This document shows, piece by piece, positions 43,167 through 51,788 of a DNA stretch of 64,000 bases. Position 1 is the stretch's first letter. Every line of letters starts with the position of its first letter. The translations under genes were made by a program, and so were the position numbers. This DNA is from CAWJFJ01 sp963800065 (GTDB lineage Bacteria > Actinomycetota > Acidimicrobiia > Acidimicrobiales > UBA8190). Location of the stretch: assembly GCA_963800065.1 (NCBI GenBank), contig CAWCZO010000010.1:1-64000 (forward strand), given 5' to 3'. The notes beneath the pieces are model-generated. The model did no database searches. It was not told the DNA's origin and was given only the letters and a program-made list of their open reading frames with translations.

Positions 43167-45320
43167 ATGAGACGGGTCCACCCGGACGGGGGTGGGGCCA
43201 AGGGTCGACGGCCGTCGCCCCTGATCGTCATCATCCTGGGTGTCGTCGTCGTGCTGGTGGCTCCGCAAGCGGCGTGGGGAGCGTCCTCGGGTGGACTCCC
43301 GGCCAGACCGGCGGGCGGCGGACTGGCGCTCAAGTACGACTGCACGTACAACGCCGATACCGATGCCTTCACCGGCGCCGACGGCACCGCCTCGGCCATC
43401 GGATGGGAGGGCAACGGGCAGGGCGTCGTCACGTGCCTCGGCGGCGTCTTCTTCGTCCAGGACGGCATCTACCAGAACTACGGCTTCGGCATCTACGACG
43501 GTGCCCCGACGACGTGGACCGACGCCGACGGATATCTCCCCGCCCAGATCACCACCTTCCGCCACTCCGGTGCCACCGTCTCCATCACGGAGTTCGGCGA
43601 CCGGGTGGTACTCGATGGCGATGCCTTCGTGGCCGTGTACTGCCGTGTCAGGGTCTCGAACCCGACCGGTGGCGCCGTCATGGCCGACCCGGAAGCCTCC
43701 CCCGGTCTGATTCCGCTCGACATGGCGCCCGATCTGGTGCCGGCCCACTCGTCGGTCGACCACGACTACGTGGTGGCCGCCGACCGTTTCGGGAACGACT
43801 ATCCGTGGCCCAGTGCCCAGGCCCTGGCCGGAGGCGGCGGCTTCGACCAGCACTTCGCCCACATGCGCAGTTTCTGGAACCAGCAGCTGGCCCAGGGCGC
43901 CGCCATCAGCGTCCCCGACGCCTCACTCGACGACGCCTACCGCAGCGGCTTCATCTACACCGAGATCGCCCGCAACGGCGACCACCTGAACGACGGCGTC
44001 AACGGCTACGAGAGCGAGTACAGCCACGACGTCATCGGGATCCTCACCAATCTCTTCACCGAAGGGCATTTCTCCGACGCCCATGCGCTGCTGCTGCGGG
44101 CGCGCGAGGTGGTGGCGTCCCAAGGGGGCGAGTACGTGGACGGGATGTGGACGTACCCGTGGCTCTGGGCCGTCTACCTGATGAAGACTGGGGATATCGG
44201 ATTCGCCAAACAGAACTTCGCCACCGAGGGTCCGGGCGGTTCCGCCGAGCCGAGCATCGAGGACACGGCGCACGCCATCGCCGCCGACCGGACCGGACCC
44301 GGTGGGATCATGGAGCTCACCGACGACATCGACTCCAACGGGTACTGGACCATCGACGACTACGAGGCCTTGATGGGCCTGGCCGCCTACCGCTACGTGG
44401 CGCAGCGCGTCGACGACCCGACCGAGGTGCAGTGGGCGACGGGTCAGTACGACTCCCTCCTGGCGGCCACCAACCGCACTCTCGACGCCACCATCGCCCG
44501 CTTCCATCTCCACTACCTCCCCTGTTCCATCCTCGAACCCAATACGGCCAACCGGTGCAAGAACCCCGTCGACGCCAACTGGGCGGCGCCGTTCGAGTTC
44601 GGGAGATGGGCGTGGGACGCGCAACTCTTCGGCGCCCCCGTCAACGGACCGGGCATCACCCTCATCGACGCGACGTATGCCTACGGCTTCGGTCGTCTGC
44701 GGGGGAAGCTTCCACCGAACACTTTCGGTGGCTTCCCCGATGACTACTACTCGACCGGCTACAACGCCGGTTACGGCGAGTGGGGACTGGCCAGCCACAA
44801 CCACCGTGACCAGGGGATCCTGAGCTACGAGTTCATGATCGCCAACGACCAGGCCGGTCCGTACTCGTGGTGGGAGAGCTCGTCCGCCCCCTCGAAGACG
44901 ACGCCCTGGATCGGGAACCATCCGGCCGCCGGCCAGGGATCCTCCCCCCACGGGTGGGGCATCTCCGAGGCCAACATGGTCCTGCTCGACTCGCTGGTGG
45001 CGCAGCGATCCGACGGCAGTCTGATCGTGGGCCGTGGCGTCCCCGCCCCGTGGTTGCGTCAGGGCCGGACCATCTCGGTCACCAATTTCCCCACCACCGA
45101 CGGCAAGAGGATCGGTGTGAGGATCTCCTCGAGCGGTGGGTCGGTCTCCCTGACCGTGGCCGGCCAGGCGCTGTCGGGGCCGGTGCTCTTCCAGCTCCCG
45201 TCGTTCGTCGACAACATCGCCGGCACCTCGTCGGGCCGCATCGACCAGAAGACCGGTACGGTGACGCTGTCGGCGCGCACCAGGAACGTCACCGTTCATT
45301 TCCGGGTCGCTCCCCGGTAG
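43167..45320 (+). CDS. Secreted six-hairpin-glycosidase-like protein
   Basis: 717 residues from ATG 43167 (GGGGAG nine bases ahead); GTG 43131 is an alternative. Signal peptide about 15-42 (PLIVIILGVVVVLVA). Residues 50-230 are a sheet-rich domain; residues about 250-600 are helical with repeating aromatic/acidic pairs (YESEYSHDVIGILTNLF, DGMWTYPWLWAVYL, FEFGRWAWDAQLF), the look of an (alpha/alpha)6 glycosidase barrel. I could not assign catalytic acids or a CAZy family. It follows the S8-like gene by 130 bp on the same strand, consistent with joint polymer breakdown. Confidence 0.65.
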   Translation: MRRVHPDGGGAKGRRPSPLIVIILGVVVVLVAPQAAWGASSGGLPARPAGGGLALKYDCTYNADTDAFTGADGTASAIGWEGNGQGVVTCLGGVFFVQDGIYQNYGFGIYDGAPTTWTDADGYLPAQITTFRHSGATVSITEFGDRVVLDGDAFVAVYCRVRVSNPTGGAVMADPEASPGLIPLDMAPDLVPAHSSVDHDYVVAADRFGNDYPWPSAQALAGGGGFDQHFAHMRSFWNQQLAQGAAISVPDASLDDAYRSGFIYTEIARNGDHLNDGVNGYESEYSHDVIGILTNLFTEGHFSDAHALLLRAREVVASQGGEYVDGMWTYPWLWAVYLMKTGDIGFAKQNFATEGPGGSAEPSIEDTAHAIAADRTGPGGIMELTDDIDSNGYWTIDDYEALMGLAAYRYVAQRVDDPTEVQWATGQYDSLLAATNRTLDATIARFHLHYLPCSILEPNTANRCKNPVDANWAAPFEFGRWAWDAQLFGAPVNGPGITLIDATYAYGFGRLRGKLPPNTFGGFPDDYYSTGYNAGYGEWGLASHNHRDQGILSYEFMIANDQAGPYSWWESSSAPSKTTPWIGNHPAAGQGSSPHGWGISEANMVLLDSLVAQRSDGSLIVGRGVPAPWLRQGRTISVTNFPTTDGKRIGVRISSSGGSVSLTVAGQALSGPVLFQLPSFVDNIAGTSSGRIDQKTGTVTLSARTRNVTVHFRVAPR

Positions 45321-45334
45321 TAGGGTAACGCTCC

Positions 45335-46696
45335 GTGCGTCGCTGCTCCCGCTCGGGGATGATCGTGATGTTGGCCGGTGCCTTCCTCCTCGCCTCGTGC
45401 GGCACCACGGCGAAAAGCGGCACGCCGTCCACCACGACGAGCGCAGGCCAGGCTTCGACGGCGCTCGGCGTGGGAGTGACGGCTGACACCGTGAAGGTCG
45501 GTGTGGCGCTCGTCAACTTCAACTGCATCGAGCAGTTCACCAACGCGATCCGCGAGAACCAGCCCCAGGTTTACAACGTCTTCATCAAATACATCAATAC
45601 ACACGGTGGAGTGGCCGGCCGGCGCATCGTCCCCGATTACCAGAGTTACTGCCCGATCCAGGACGCGCAGGCACTGACTCTGTGCACGCAATTCACCGAG
45701 GATGCCGACGTGTTCGCCGTGATGGGTGACTTCATCGATTTCTCGGGCGATGCCCAGACGTGCATCGCCAAGGACCACAACACCGTGTTGCTGACCTTCG
45801 ACCTGACGCAGGCCATCATCAACCAGTCGCCACCGGGCCTCATCATCCTGCCCGGCACGACCCCCGAGCGGACCGACGCCGTCCTGATCAGTCTGCTGAA
45901 GTCCCAGCACACCCTGAAGGGCAGGAAGATCGCCGTTCTGGGGGAATTGGACAGTCAGAACGTGGTGGACGACAGCGTGCTTCCGGCCCTGAAGCATCTG
46001 GGCGTGCCCATGGGAAGCACGGCCATCCTCGACGTGGCGGGCGCCGATACCTCGGCCGCCCAGGCGCAGCTCGACAGCTTCATCGAGCGCTGGAAGAGCG
46101 AGGACGTGACCGCCCTGTACGTCACCGGCACCCAGGTCGCCTCCCAGCAGTTCATCGAGAAGGTCCGCCAGGAGATGCCGAACGTGGTGCTCGTCACCGA
46201 TGACAACGCCAGCGACATTCTCGGGTACGGGCAACAGGAGCAGCACGAGGGTCGCAAGCCCAACCCCTACGAGGGCATCATCACCGCCGGGGGCCAGACC
46301 TCCCAGGAATACGACGCCAGCTCCAACTGGAAGTACTGCGCCACCATCTACAAGGAGGAGACCGGCAAGGTGGCGCCCAACGCCGAGACGGTGATCCCCG
46401 GTCCCGACGGCAAGACGCTCGACACCTACGGGAGCATCAACGACGCCTGCCAGCTGCTCACCGAGTTCCAGGAGATCGGGCAGCGGGTCGGTAGGAACCT
46501 GAACGATCAGAACTGGGTGCGCACGGTCGACCACTTCGGCCCCATCCGTGACGTGGGCGCCGGGCAGTACGCGTCCCTGCACACCGGCAAGTACGACGAC
46601 AACGACACGTTCCGCCTGGAGGAGTTCGACTCGAAGCTCGGACCGCAGGGCGATTGGAAACCGCTGACCCCGCTCGAGGACGTTCCCGGGTCGTAG
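45335..46696 (+). CDS. ABC transporter substrate-binding lipoprotein (Liv type)
   Basis: 453 residues from GTG 45335. Lipoprotein signal: MIVMLAGAFLLASC with lipobox LLASC. The mature protein has the branched-chain-amino-acid (Peripla_BP_6) fold: VGVALVNFNCIEQF at the start, INTHGGVAGRRIVPDYQSY, then a second lobe with VTALYVTGTQVASQQFIEKV. It is larger than LivK-like proteins, and members of this branch bind amino acids, amides, urea or aromatic acids; the ligand cannot be named. It is the first gene of a tight three-gene transport operon and starts 14 bp after the glycosidase stop. Confidence 0.85.
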   Translation: MRRCSRSGMIVMLAGAFLLASCGTTAKSGTPSTTTSAGQASTALGVGVTADTVKVGVALVNFNCIEQFTNAIRENQPQVYNVFIKYINTHGGVAGRRIVPDYQSYCPIQDAQALTLCTQFTEDADVFAVMGDFIDFSGDAQTCIAKDHNTVLLTFDLTQAIINQSPPGLIILPGTTPERTDAVLISLLKSQHTLKGRKIAVLGELDSQNVVDDSVLPALKHLGVPMGSTAILDVAGADTSAAQAQLDSFIERWKSEDVTALYVTGTQVASQQFIEKVRQEMPNVVLVTDDNASDILGYGQQEQHEGRKPNPYEGIITAGGQTSQEYDASSNWKYCATIYKEETGKVAPNAETVIPGPDGKTLDTYGSINDACQLLTEFQEIGQRVGRNLNDQNWVRTVDHFGPIRDVGAGQYASLHTGKYDDNDTFRLEEFDSKLGPQGDWKPLTPLEDVPGS

Positions 46697-46719
46697 CTAC
46701 CGTCAGGCAAGGGGGACCG

Positions 46720-48780
46720 GTGGGGCCGAACGCGGGCGGGGAGCAGGGTTCGGCGGCGTCTCTGGCCGGAGCCGTGCTCACCGAGGAGGCGGCCCGGCAG
46801 GCCGCCCAACAAGACGCCCGCCAGGAGATCGTCTTCCCCGACGATCTCCTCCCCGGCGTCGACGCCCCGCCCATGACCCTGCGCCAGGGGCTGCAGATCG
46901 GCGGCTGGTTCACGTTCCTGATCCTGACCGCCCTCGTCTCGCTGGACGAGCTCGAAGGGGCGGCCATCAACGTGCTGGCCCCGGAGATCCAGCACACGTT
47001 CCACATGAGCGCCGGGGCCATCGTCTTCATCGGCACCGCGTCGGCCGCCTTCTTCGTCCTGGGGGCCGTCCCCATGGGGTGGCTGGCCGACCGCATGAAG
47101 CGGGTGCCCATCATCGGCGTCTCCAGCATCCTCTTCGGAGGGTTCGTCCTGGCTTCCGGCTTCGCCGTCAATTCCTTCATGTTGTTCTGGACCCGCTTCT
47201 TCACCGGTATCGCCAAGGCCAACACCATCCCCGTGCAGGGGTCGCTGATCGCCGACGCCTACCCCATCTCCGTGCGGGCCCGGATGTCGGCCGCCATGCA
47301 GGGCTCCTCCCACGCCCTGGCCCTCGTGAGCCCGGTCCTGGTGGCGGCCATCGCCGACATCGCCGGCGGGCAGCAGGGCTGGCGCTGGGCCTGGTACCTG
47401 CTGGGGGTTCCCGTGTCCATCGTGGCCGTGGGTGCGTTCTTCATGAAGGAGCCGCCCCGGGGCCAGTTCGAGAAGGACCACGTGCTGCACGAGGTGATCG
47501 AGGAGGAGCGGCCCGCGCCGATCTCGATGGAGGCGGCCTTCACCCGGCTCAAGCGGATCGCCACCATCCGCACCGTCCTGGTGGCATTCTGCGCTCTGGG
47601 CTTCGGCCTGTTCAGCCAGGCCACCCTGGCCTCGCTCTACCTGAACAACGACCTGCACGTGACCAACGTGCTCCACCGGGGCGTCATCCTGACCCTGAGC
47701 GGCGTCGGCGCCCTGCCGCTGCTGCCCTTCGTGGGGAAGTACTTCGACCGCGCCTACCGCAAGGACCCGGCCAGGGCCCTGGCCGTGGTGGGCCTGCTGA
47801 TCCTGCCGTCGGCCGTCTTCACGCCCCTGCAATTCTCGATCCACAGCAACACGTGGTTCGTCATTCTCGGGATCCCGCAGGCCGTGCTCACCACGTCGGC
47901 GTTCGCCATGGTGGGACCGGTCCTGTACGCCGTGGTCCCCTACCGGCTGCGGGGGATGGGGACAGCACTCACGACCATGTACATCTTCTTCATCGGGGGA
48001 TTCGCCGGAGGGATCATCGCCGGCTTCTTCACCAACGCCTTCGGCATCCGTGACACGGTCATCGTGCTGGGCGTGCCCACCAGCATCATCGGTGGGCTGC
48101 TGCTGATGAACGGGGCCCGGTTCATCCGCCATGACCTGTCACTCGTCGTCTCCGAGCTCCTCGAGGAACAGGAGGAACAGCACAAGCGGGCCGAGGAGGG
48201 GGCGACCGTCCCGGTCCTCCAGGTGGCGGACATCGACTTCTCCTACGGCCCCGTCCAGGTGCTGTTCGACGTGAACTTCGAGGTCCACCGGGGCGAGACG
48301 TTGGCCCTCCTCGGCACCAACGGGGCCGGGAAATCGACGATCCTGCGCGTGATCAGCGGCCTCGAGGTGCCCGAGCGCGGCGTGGTACGCCTCAACGGGC
48401 AGAACATCACCTACGTGACACCGGAGGCCCGGGCCCGCCTGGGGATCATCGAGCTCCCCGGGGGCAAGGGGGTGTTCCCCGGCCTGACCGTCCACCAGAA
48501 TCTGGCCACCAGCGCCCGGCTCCTGGGCCGTTCGGGAACCGAGACACGACGCCGTTTGGAGTACGTCTTCGAACTCCTCCCCGAGCTCGAGGCACACGAC
48601 GACCAGATGGCCGCCAAACTCTCGGGGGTCAGCAGCAGATGCTGGCTCTGGCCCGCGTCCTTCTCCAGGAGCCCGACATCCTCCTCATCGACGAGCTGTC
48701 GTTGGGCCTCGCCCCCATCGTGGTCGAACGCCTGCTGGCCATCGTCGAACGCCTCAAGAGCGAGGGTCAGACCATGGTGA
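46720..48780 (+). CDS. MFS permease fused to LivF-type ATPase, part before a frameshift
   Basis: GTG 46720 has AAGGGGG four bases ahead. Residues about 50-470 are a twelve-segment MFS permease with the signature GWLADRMKRVPIIG between segments 2 and 3 and FDRAYRKDPARAL at mid-protein. A linker (EEQEEQHKRAEE) leads to a LivF-type ABC ATPase: Walker A LLGTNGAGKST, Q-loop region IELPGGKGVFPGLTV. The signature LSGGQ is broken: G5 at 48624-48628 should be G6, so LSGG becomes LSGVSSRC and the frame stops at 48780. Restored, the fusion has 737 residues. MFS plus ABC ATPase in one chain is unusual. Confidence 0.88.
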   Translation: MGPNAGGEQGSAASLAGAVLTEEAARQAAQQDARQEIVFPDDLLPGVDAPPMTLRQGLQIGGWFTFLILTALVSLDELEGAAINVLAPEIQHTFHMSAGAIVFIGTASAAFFVLGAVPMGWLADRMKRVPIIGVSSILFGGFVLASGFAVNSFMLFWTRFFTGIAKANTIPVQGSLIADAYPISVRARMSAAMQGSSHALALVSPVLVAAIADIAGGQQGWRWAWYLLGVPVSIVAVGAFFMKEPPRGQFEKDHVLHEVIEEERPAPISMEAAFTRLKRIATIRTVLVAFCALGFGLFSQATLASLYLNNDLHVTNVLHRGVILTLSGVGALPLLPFVGKYFDRAYRKDPARALAVVGLLILPSAVFTPLQFSIHSNTWFVILGIPQAVLTTSAFAMVGPVLYAVVPYRLRGMGTALTTMYIFFIGGFAGGIIAGFFTNAFGIRDTVIVLGVPTSIIGGLLLMNGARFIRHDLSLVVSELLEEQEEQHKRAEEGATVPVLQVADIDFSYGPVQVLFDVNFEVHRGETLALLGTNGAGKSTILRVISGLEVPERGVVRLNGQNITYVTPEARARLGIIELPGGKGVFPGLTVHQNLATSARLLGRSGTETRRRLEYVFELLPELEAHDDQMAAKLSGVSSRCWLWPASFSRSPTSSSSTSCRWASPPSWSNACWPSSNASRARVRPW

Positions 48781-48932
48781 TCGTCGAGCAGTCGTTGAAC
48801 GTGGCCCTGTCGATCGCCGATCGGGCCATCTTCCTGGACAAGGGCTCGGTCCGTTTCGAGGGCCCGGCGCAGGATCTCCTCGAGCGCCACGACCTCGTCC
48901 GGGCCGTCTTCTTCGGCGCCGAGGGCGGCTAG
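48639..48932 (+). CDS. C-terminal part of the LivF-type ATPase after the frameshift
   Basis: Continues the ATPase in the next frame: QQMLALARVLLQEPDILLID with the Walker B aspartate and ELSLGLAP D-loop, then MVIVEQSLNVALSIADRA, the H-loop equivalent (Gln in LivF-type proteins), to the stop at 48932. It has no ribosome binding site of its own, so it belongs to the same gene as 46720-48780. Confidence 0.85.
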   Translation: MLALARVLLQEPDILLIDELSLGLAPIVVERLLAIVERLKSEGQTMVIVEQSLNVALSIADRAIFLDKGSVRFEGPAQDLLERHDLVRAVFFGAEGG

Positions 48933-48935
48933 ACC

Positions 48936-51788
48936 TTGTTCTCGGCCATCTTCACCTCGAACCTGCTCTTCATCGGCACCGTCCGGGGGATGATCATCGC
49001 CCTCATCGCCATGGGCATCGTGCTCGTCTACCGGTCGAGCCGGGTCATCAACTTCGCCGTGGGTGATCTCGGGGTGCCGGCCACCGCTCTGCTGGCCATC
49101 ATGGTCGGGCTCCACCACTGGCCCTACTGGCTGGCCCTCCCCGCCGTCCTGGCCGTAGGGGCGTTGTCGGGCACCGTCGTCGAGTTGGCCGTGATCCGCC
49201 GGTTGTTCCACGCGCCGCGGGTCATCGTCCTCGTGGCCACCATCGGCGTGGCCGAGCTGGCCCAGGCCGTCAGCCGGGCGCTGCCCAACTACCAGACCGG
49301 GACCCTTCAGACCACCTTCCCCAGCCCCATCAACGGCCAGTGGGACATCGGCGGCGGGGTCACCGTGAGCGGCGCCCAGGTCCTGGCCCTGATCGCCGTG
49401 CCGGTGACGACGTTCGGACTGTGGTGGCTCCTCAGCCACACCCGGTTCGGTGAGTCGGTCCGGGCCTCTGTCTCCAACTCGGACCTGGCCCGTCTGACGG
49501 GGATCAATCCCAAGACGGTCTCCACCGCCGTGTGGACCATCGCCGGGTTCCTGTCGGCGCTGGCCGTGATCCTCATCGCCACCGATTCCACGTCCACCGA
49601 CCTGGTCGCCATCGGCCCCGACACCCTTCTGCGGGGCCTGGTAGCGGCCATGATCGGCGGGATGGTGTCCTTTCCCATCGCCTTCGCCGGCTCGATCGCC
49701 ATCGGGATCCTGGACCAGGTCCTCACCTTCAACTTCCCCAGCCAGACCGGCCTCATCCAGTTCGTTCTCTTCGTGGTGGTGGTCCTGCTGGTGGGGCGTG
49801 TCAGCCGGAAGGCCGAGCCGGACACGGCCGGGTTCCAGTTCGCTCCCCGGGTGCGGGCCGTCCCCGAGCGCCTCAAGGAGATCTGGTGGGTCCGGCGACT
49901 GCCCCAGCTGGGGGCGCTGCTGGCCCTGCTCTTCGGGATCGCCCTCCCCCTGCTCTTCCGGGAGTCCTCCCAACAGTTCACCTACGCCGAGATCCTGGCC
50001 TTCGCCCTGTGCGCCACGTCGGTCACCGTCCTCACGGGGTGGGCCGGGCAGTTGTCGCTCGGACAGATGGCCTTCGCCGGCATCGGCGCCCTCAGTGCGG
50101 CCGCCTTCGTGAGAGGGGTGTCCGTCGACATCGGCTGGGGCGGCGTGCACCTGCTGAAGGGCACGTTGCCGGCCATCCCCTTCGGCTGGGCCCTCCTGGC
50201 CGGCTCGGTGGTGGCCTGCCTGCTGGCCACGGCGGTGGGGGTCGGCGCCCTGCGGGTGCGGGGCCTGCTCCTGGCCGTCAGCACGCTGGCCTTCGCCATC
50301 GCCGCCCAGGACTACATCTTCCCGCTGCCGATCCTGTCGCTCGGTCAGGAGACGGTGCAGCTGCCCCGAGGTCAGATCGGGCCGTTCGACGTCAACCTCA
50401 ACAACCGGGGCTACTACTACGGCACCCTCATCGTGCTGGGCATCGTGCTGGTGCTCCTGGGCCGCCTCCGACGCAGCGGGATCGGGCGGACGATCATCGG
50501 TGTGCGCGAGAACGAGGACGCCGCCGCCGCCCTCACCGTCTCGCCCACCAAGGCCAAGCTCACGGCCTATTCCGTGAGCGGCTTCATCGCCGGGCTGGGG
50601 GGTGCGATCCTGGGCGGCCTGGTCGTGACCATCGGGTACACCCAGTCCTTCTTCACCGTGGACGATTCCCTGGCCCTGGTGGCCATGGCCGTCATCGGCG
50701 GGATCGGCGGCCGGGCCGGAGCCGTGATCGGCGCCCTGTGGGTCATCGGTCTGCCCGCCTTCTGGCCCAACAACAACCTGGTCCCCCTCCTCACCTCGAG
50801 CATCGGTCTGCTGATCATCCTCCTGTACATCCCCGGTGGCTTCACCCAGATCGGCTACTGGTTCAGGGACGAGGCCCTGCGTTTCATCGAGAAGCGCCGG
50901 CCGGCGGGGCTGGTGAAGACGACGATCGAACCACCCGCGTCGCTCACCCGCACCGTCCCCGTCGGCCCGAGACCGACCAACGATGACGGATCGGTCCTGC
51001 GCACGGTGGGCCTCACCGTGGCCTTCACCGGCCTCGTCGCCGTGGAGGACGTCAGCGTGCGGGCCCTTCCCGGGGAGGTCGTCGGACTGATCGGTTCGAA
51101 CGGCGCCGGGAAGTCCACGCTGCTCAACGCCATCGGCGGCTTCGTCCCCGCCCGGGGCCGGGTCGAGCTGCTCGGCCGGGACGTCAGCCGCTTCCCGGCC
51201 CATCGCCGAGCCGGCCTGGGGCTGGGACGGAGCTTCCAGGCGGCCAAGCTCTTCCCCGAGCTCTCCGTCCGCGAGGTCGTCGAACTGGCCCTCGAGGCGC
51301 GGGAGGCGACGTCGTTCTGGGGGACCCTGCTCTTCCTCCCCCGCTCCACCAGGGTCGAGCACCAGAGGACCAGGGACGCCGCCGAGCTGATCGACTTCCT
51401 GGGCCTCGGTCGCTACGCCGACCGCTTCGTGGCCGAGCTCTCGACGGGGACGCGACGGATCGTCGAGCTGGCCGCCCTCCTGGCCGCCGCCCCGTCGGTC
51501 ATCTGCCTGGACGAGCCCACGGCCGGCGTGGCCCAACGCGAGGCCGAGGCCTTCGGGCCGCTGATCACGCGCGTCCAGAGCGAGCTCGATGCCACCCTGG
51601 TCATCGTCGAGCACGACCTGCCCATGATCCTGGCCATCAGCGACCGCGTCTACTGCCTGGAGGCCGGTGCCGTGATCGCCGAGGGGACTCCCGCCGAGGT
51701 CCGGTCCGACCCGCTGGTGATCGCCTCGTACCTGGGAACCGACGAGCGGGCCATCGAGCGCAGCGGCACCGACCCCGGGGTCAGGTGA
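48936..51788 (+). CDS. LivH-LivM-LivG triple fusion of a branched-chain amino acid type ABC transporter
   Basis: 950 residues from TTG 48936, three bases past the previous stop. Residues about 1-290 are a LivH-type permease (GTVRGMIIALIAMGIVLVYR; SSRVINFAVGDLG). Residues about 310-640 are a LivM-type permease with LTGWAGQLSLGQMAFAGIGA and the EAA-like GVRENEDAAAALTVS. Residues about 690-950 are a LivG-type ATPase: Walker A IGSNGAGKST, signature LSTGTRRIVELAALLA, Walker B VICLDEPTAG, H-loop VEHD. With the upstream MFS-LivF fusion, all five core parts of a Liv importer sit in three proteins. Cargo unknown. Confidence 0.92.
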   Translation: MFSAIFTSNLLFIGTVRGMIIALIAMGIVLVYRSSRVINFAVGDLGVPATALLAIMVGLHHWPYWLALPAVLAVGALSGTVVELAVIRRLFHAPRVIVLVATIGVAELAQAVSRALPNYQTGTLQTTFPSPINGQWDIGGGVTVSGAQVLALIAVPVTTFGLWWLLSHTRFGESVRASVSNSDLARLTGINPKTVSTAVWTIAGFLSALAVILIATDSTSTDLVAIGPDTLLRGLVAAMIGGMVSFPIAFAGSIAIGILDQVLTFNFPSQTGLIQFVLFVVVVLLVGRVSRKAEPDTAGFQFAPRVRAVPERLKEIWWVRRLPQLGALLALLFGIALPLLFRESSQQFTYAEILAFALCATSVTVLTGWAGQLSLGQMAFAGIGALSAAAFVRGVSVDIGWGGVHLLKGTLPAIPFGWALLAGSVVACLLATAVGVGALRVRGLLLAVSTLAFAIAAQDYIFPLPILSLGQETVQLPRGQIGPFDVNLNNRGYYYGTLIVLGIVLVLLGRLRRSGIGRTIIGVRENEDAAAALTVSPTKAKLTAYSVSGFIAGLGGAILGGLVVTIGYTQSFFTVDDSLALVAMAVIGGIGGRAGAVIGALWVIGLPAFWPNNNLVPLLTSSIGLLIILLYIPGGFTQIGYWFRDEALRFIEKRRPAGLVKTTIEPPASLTRTVPVGPRPTNDDGSVLRTVGLTVAFTGLVAVEDVSVRALPGEVVGLIGSNGAGKSTLLNAIGGFVPARGRVELLGRDVSRFPAHRRAGLGLGRSFQAAKLFPELSVREVVELALEAREATSFWGTLLFLPRSTRVEHQRTRDAAELIDFLGLGRYADRFVAELSTGTRRIVELAALLAAAPSVICLDEPTAGVAQREAEAFGPLITRVQSELDATLVIVEHDLPMILAISDRVYCLEAGAVIAEGTPAEVRSDPLVIASYLGTDERAIERSGTDPGVR

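Noticed and set aside
51420..51480. LivG signature LSTGTRR instead of LSGGQ
   Set aside because: This is a known variant among actinobacterial LivG-type ATPases, so it is not evidence of damage.
48411..51614. 1067-codon minus-strand frame opposite the transporter
   Set aside because: Gly/Asp/Gln-rich shadow of the plus-strand LivH-LivM-LivG gene, typical of high-GC DNA.
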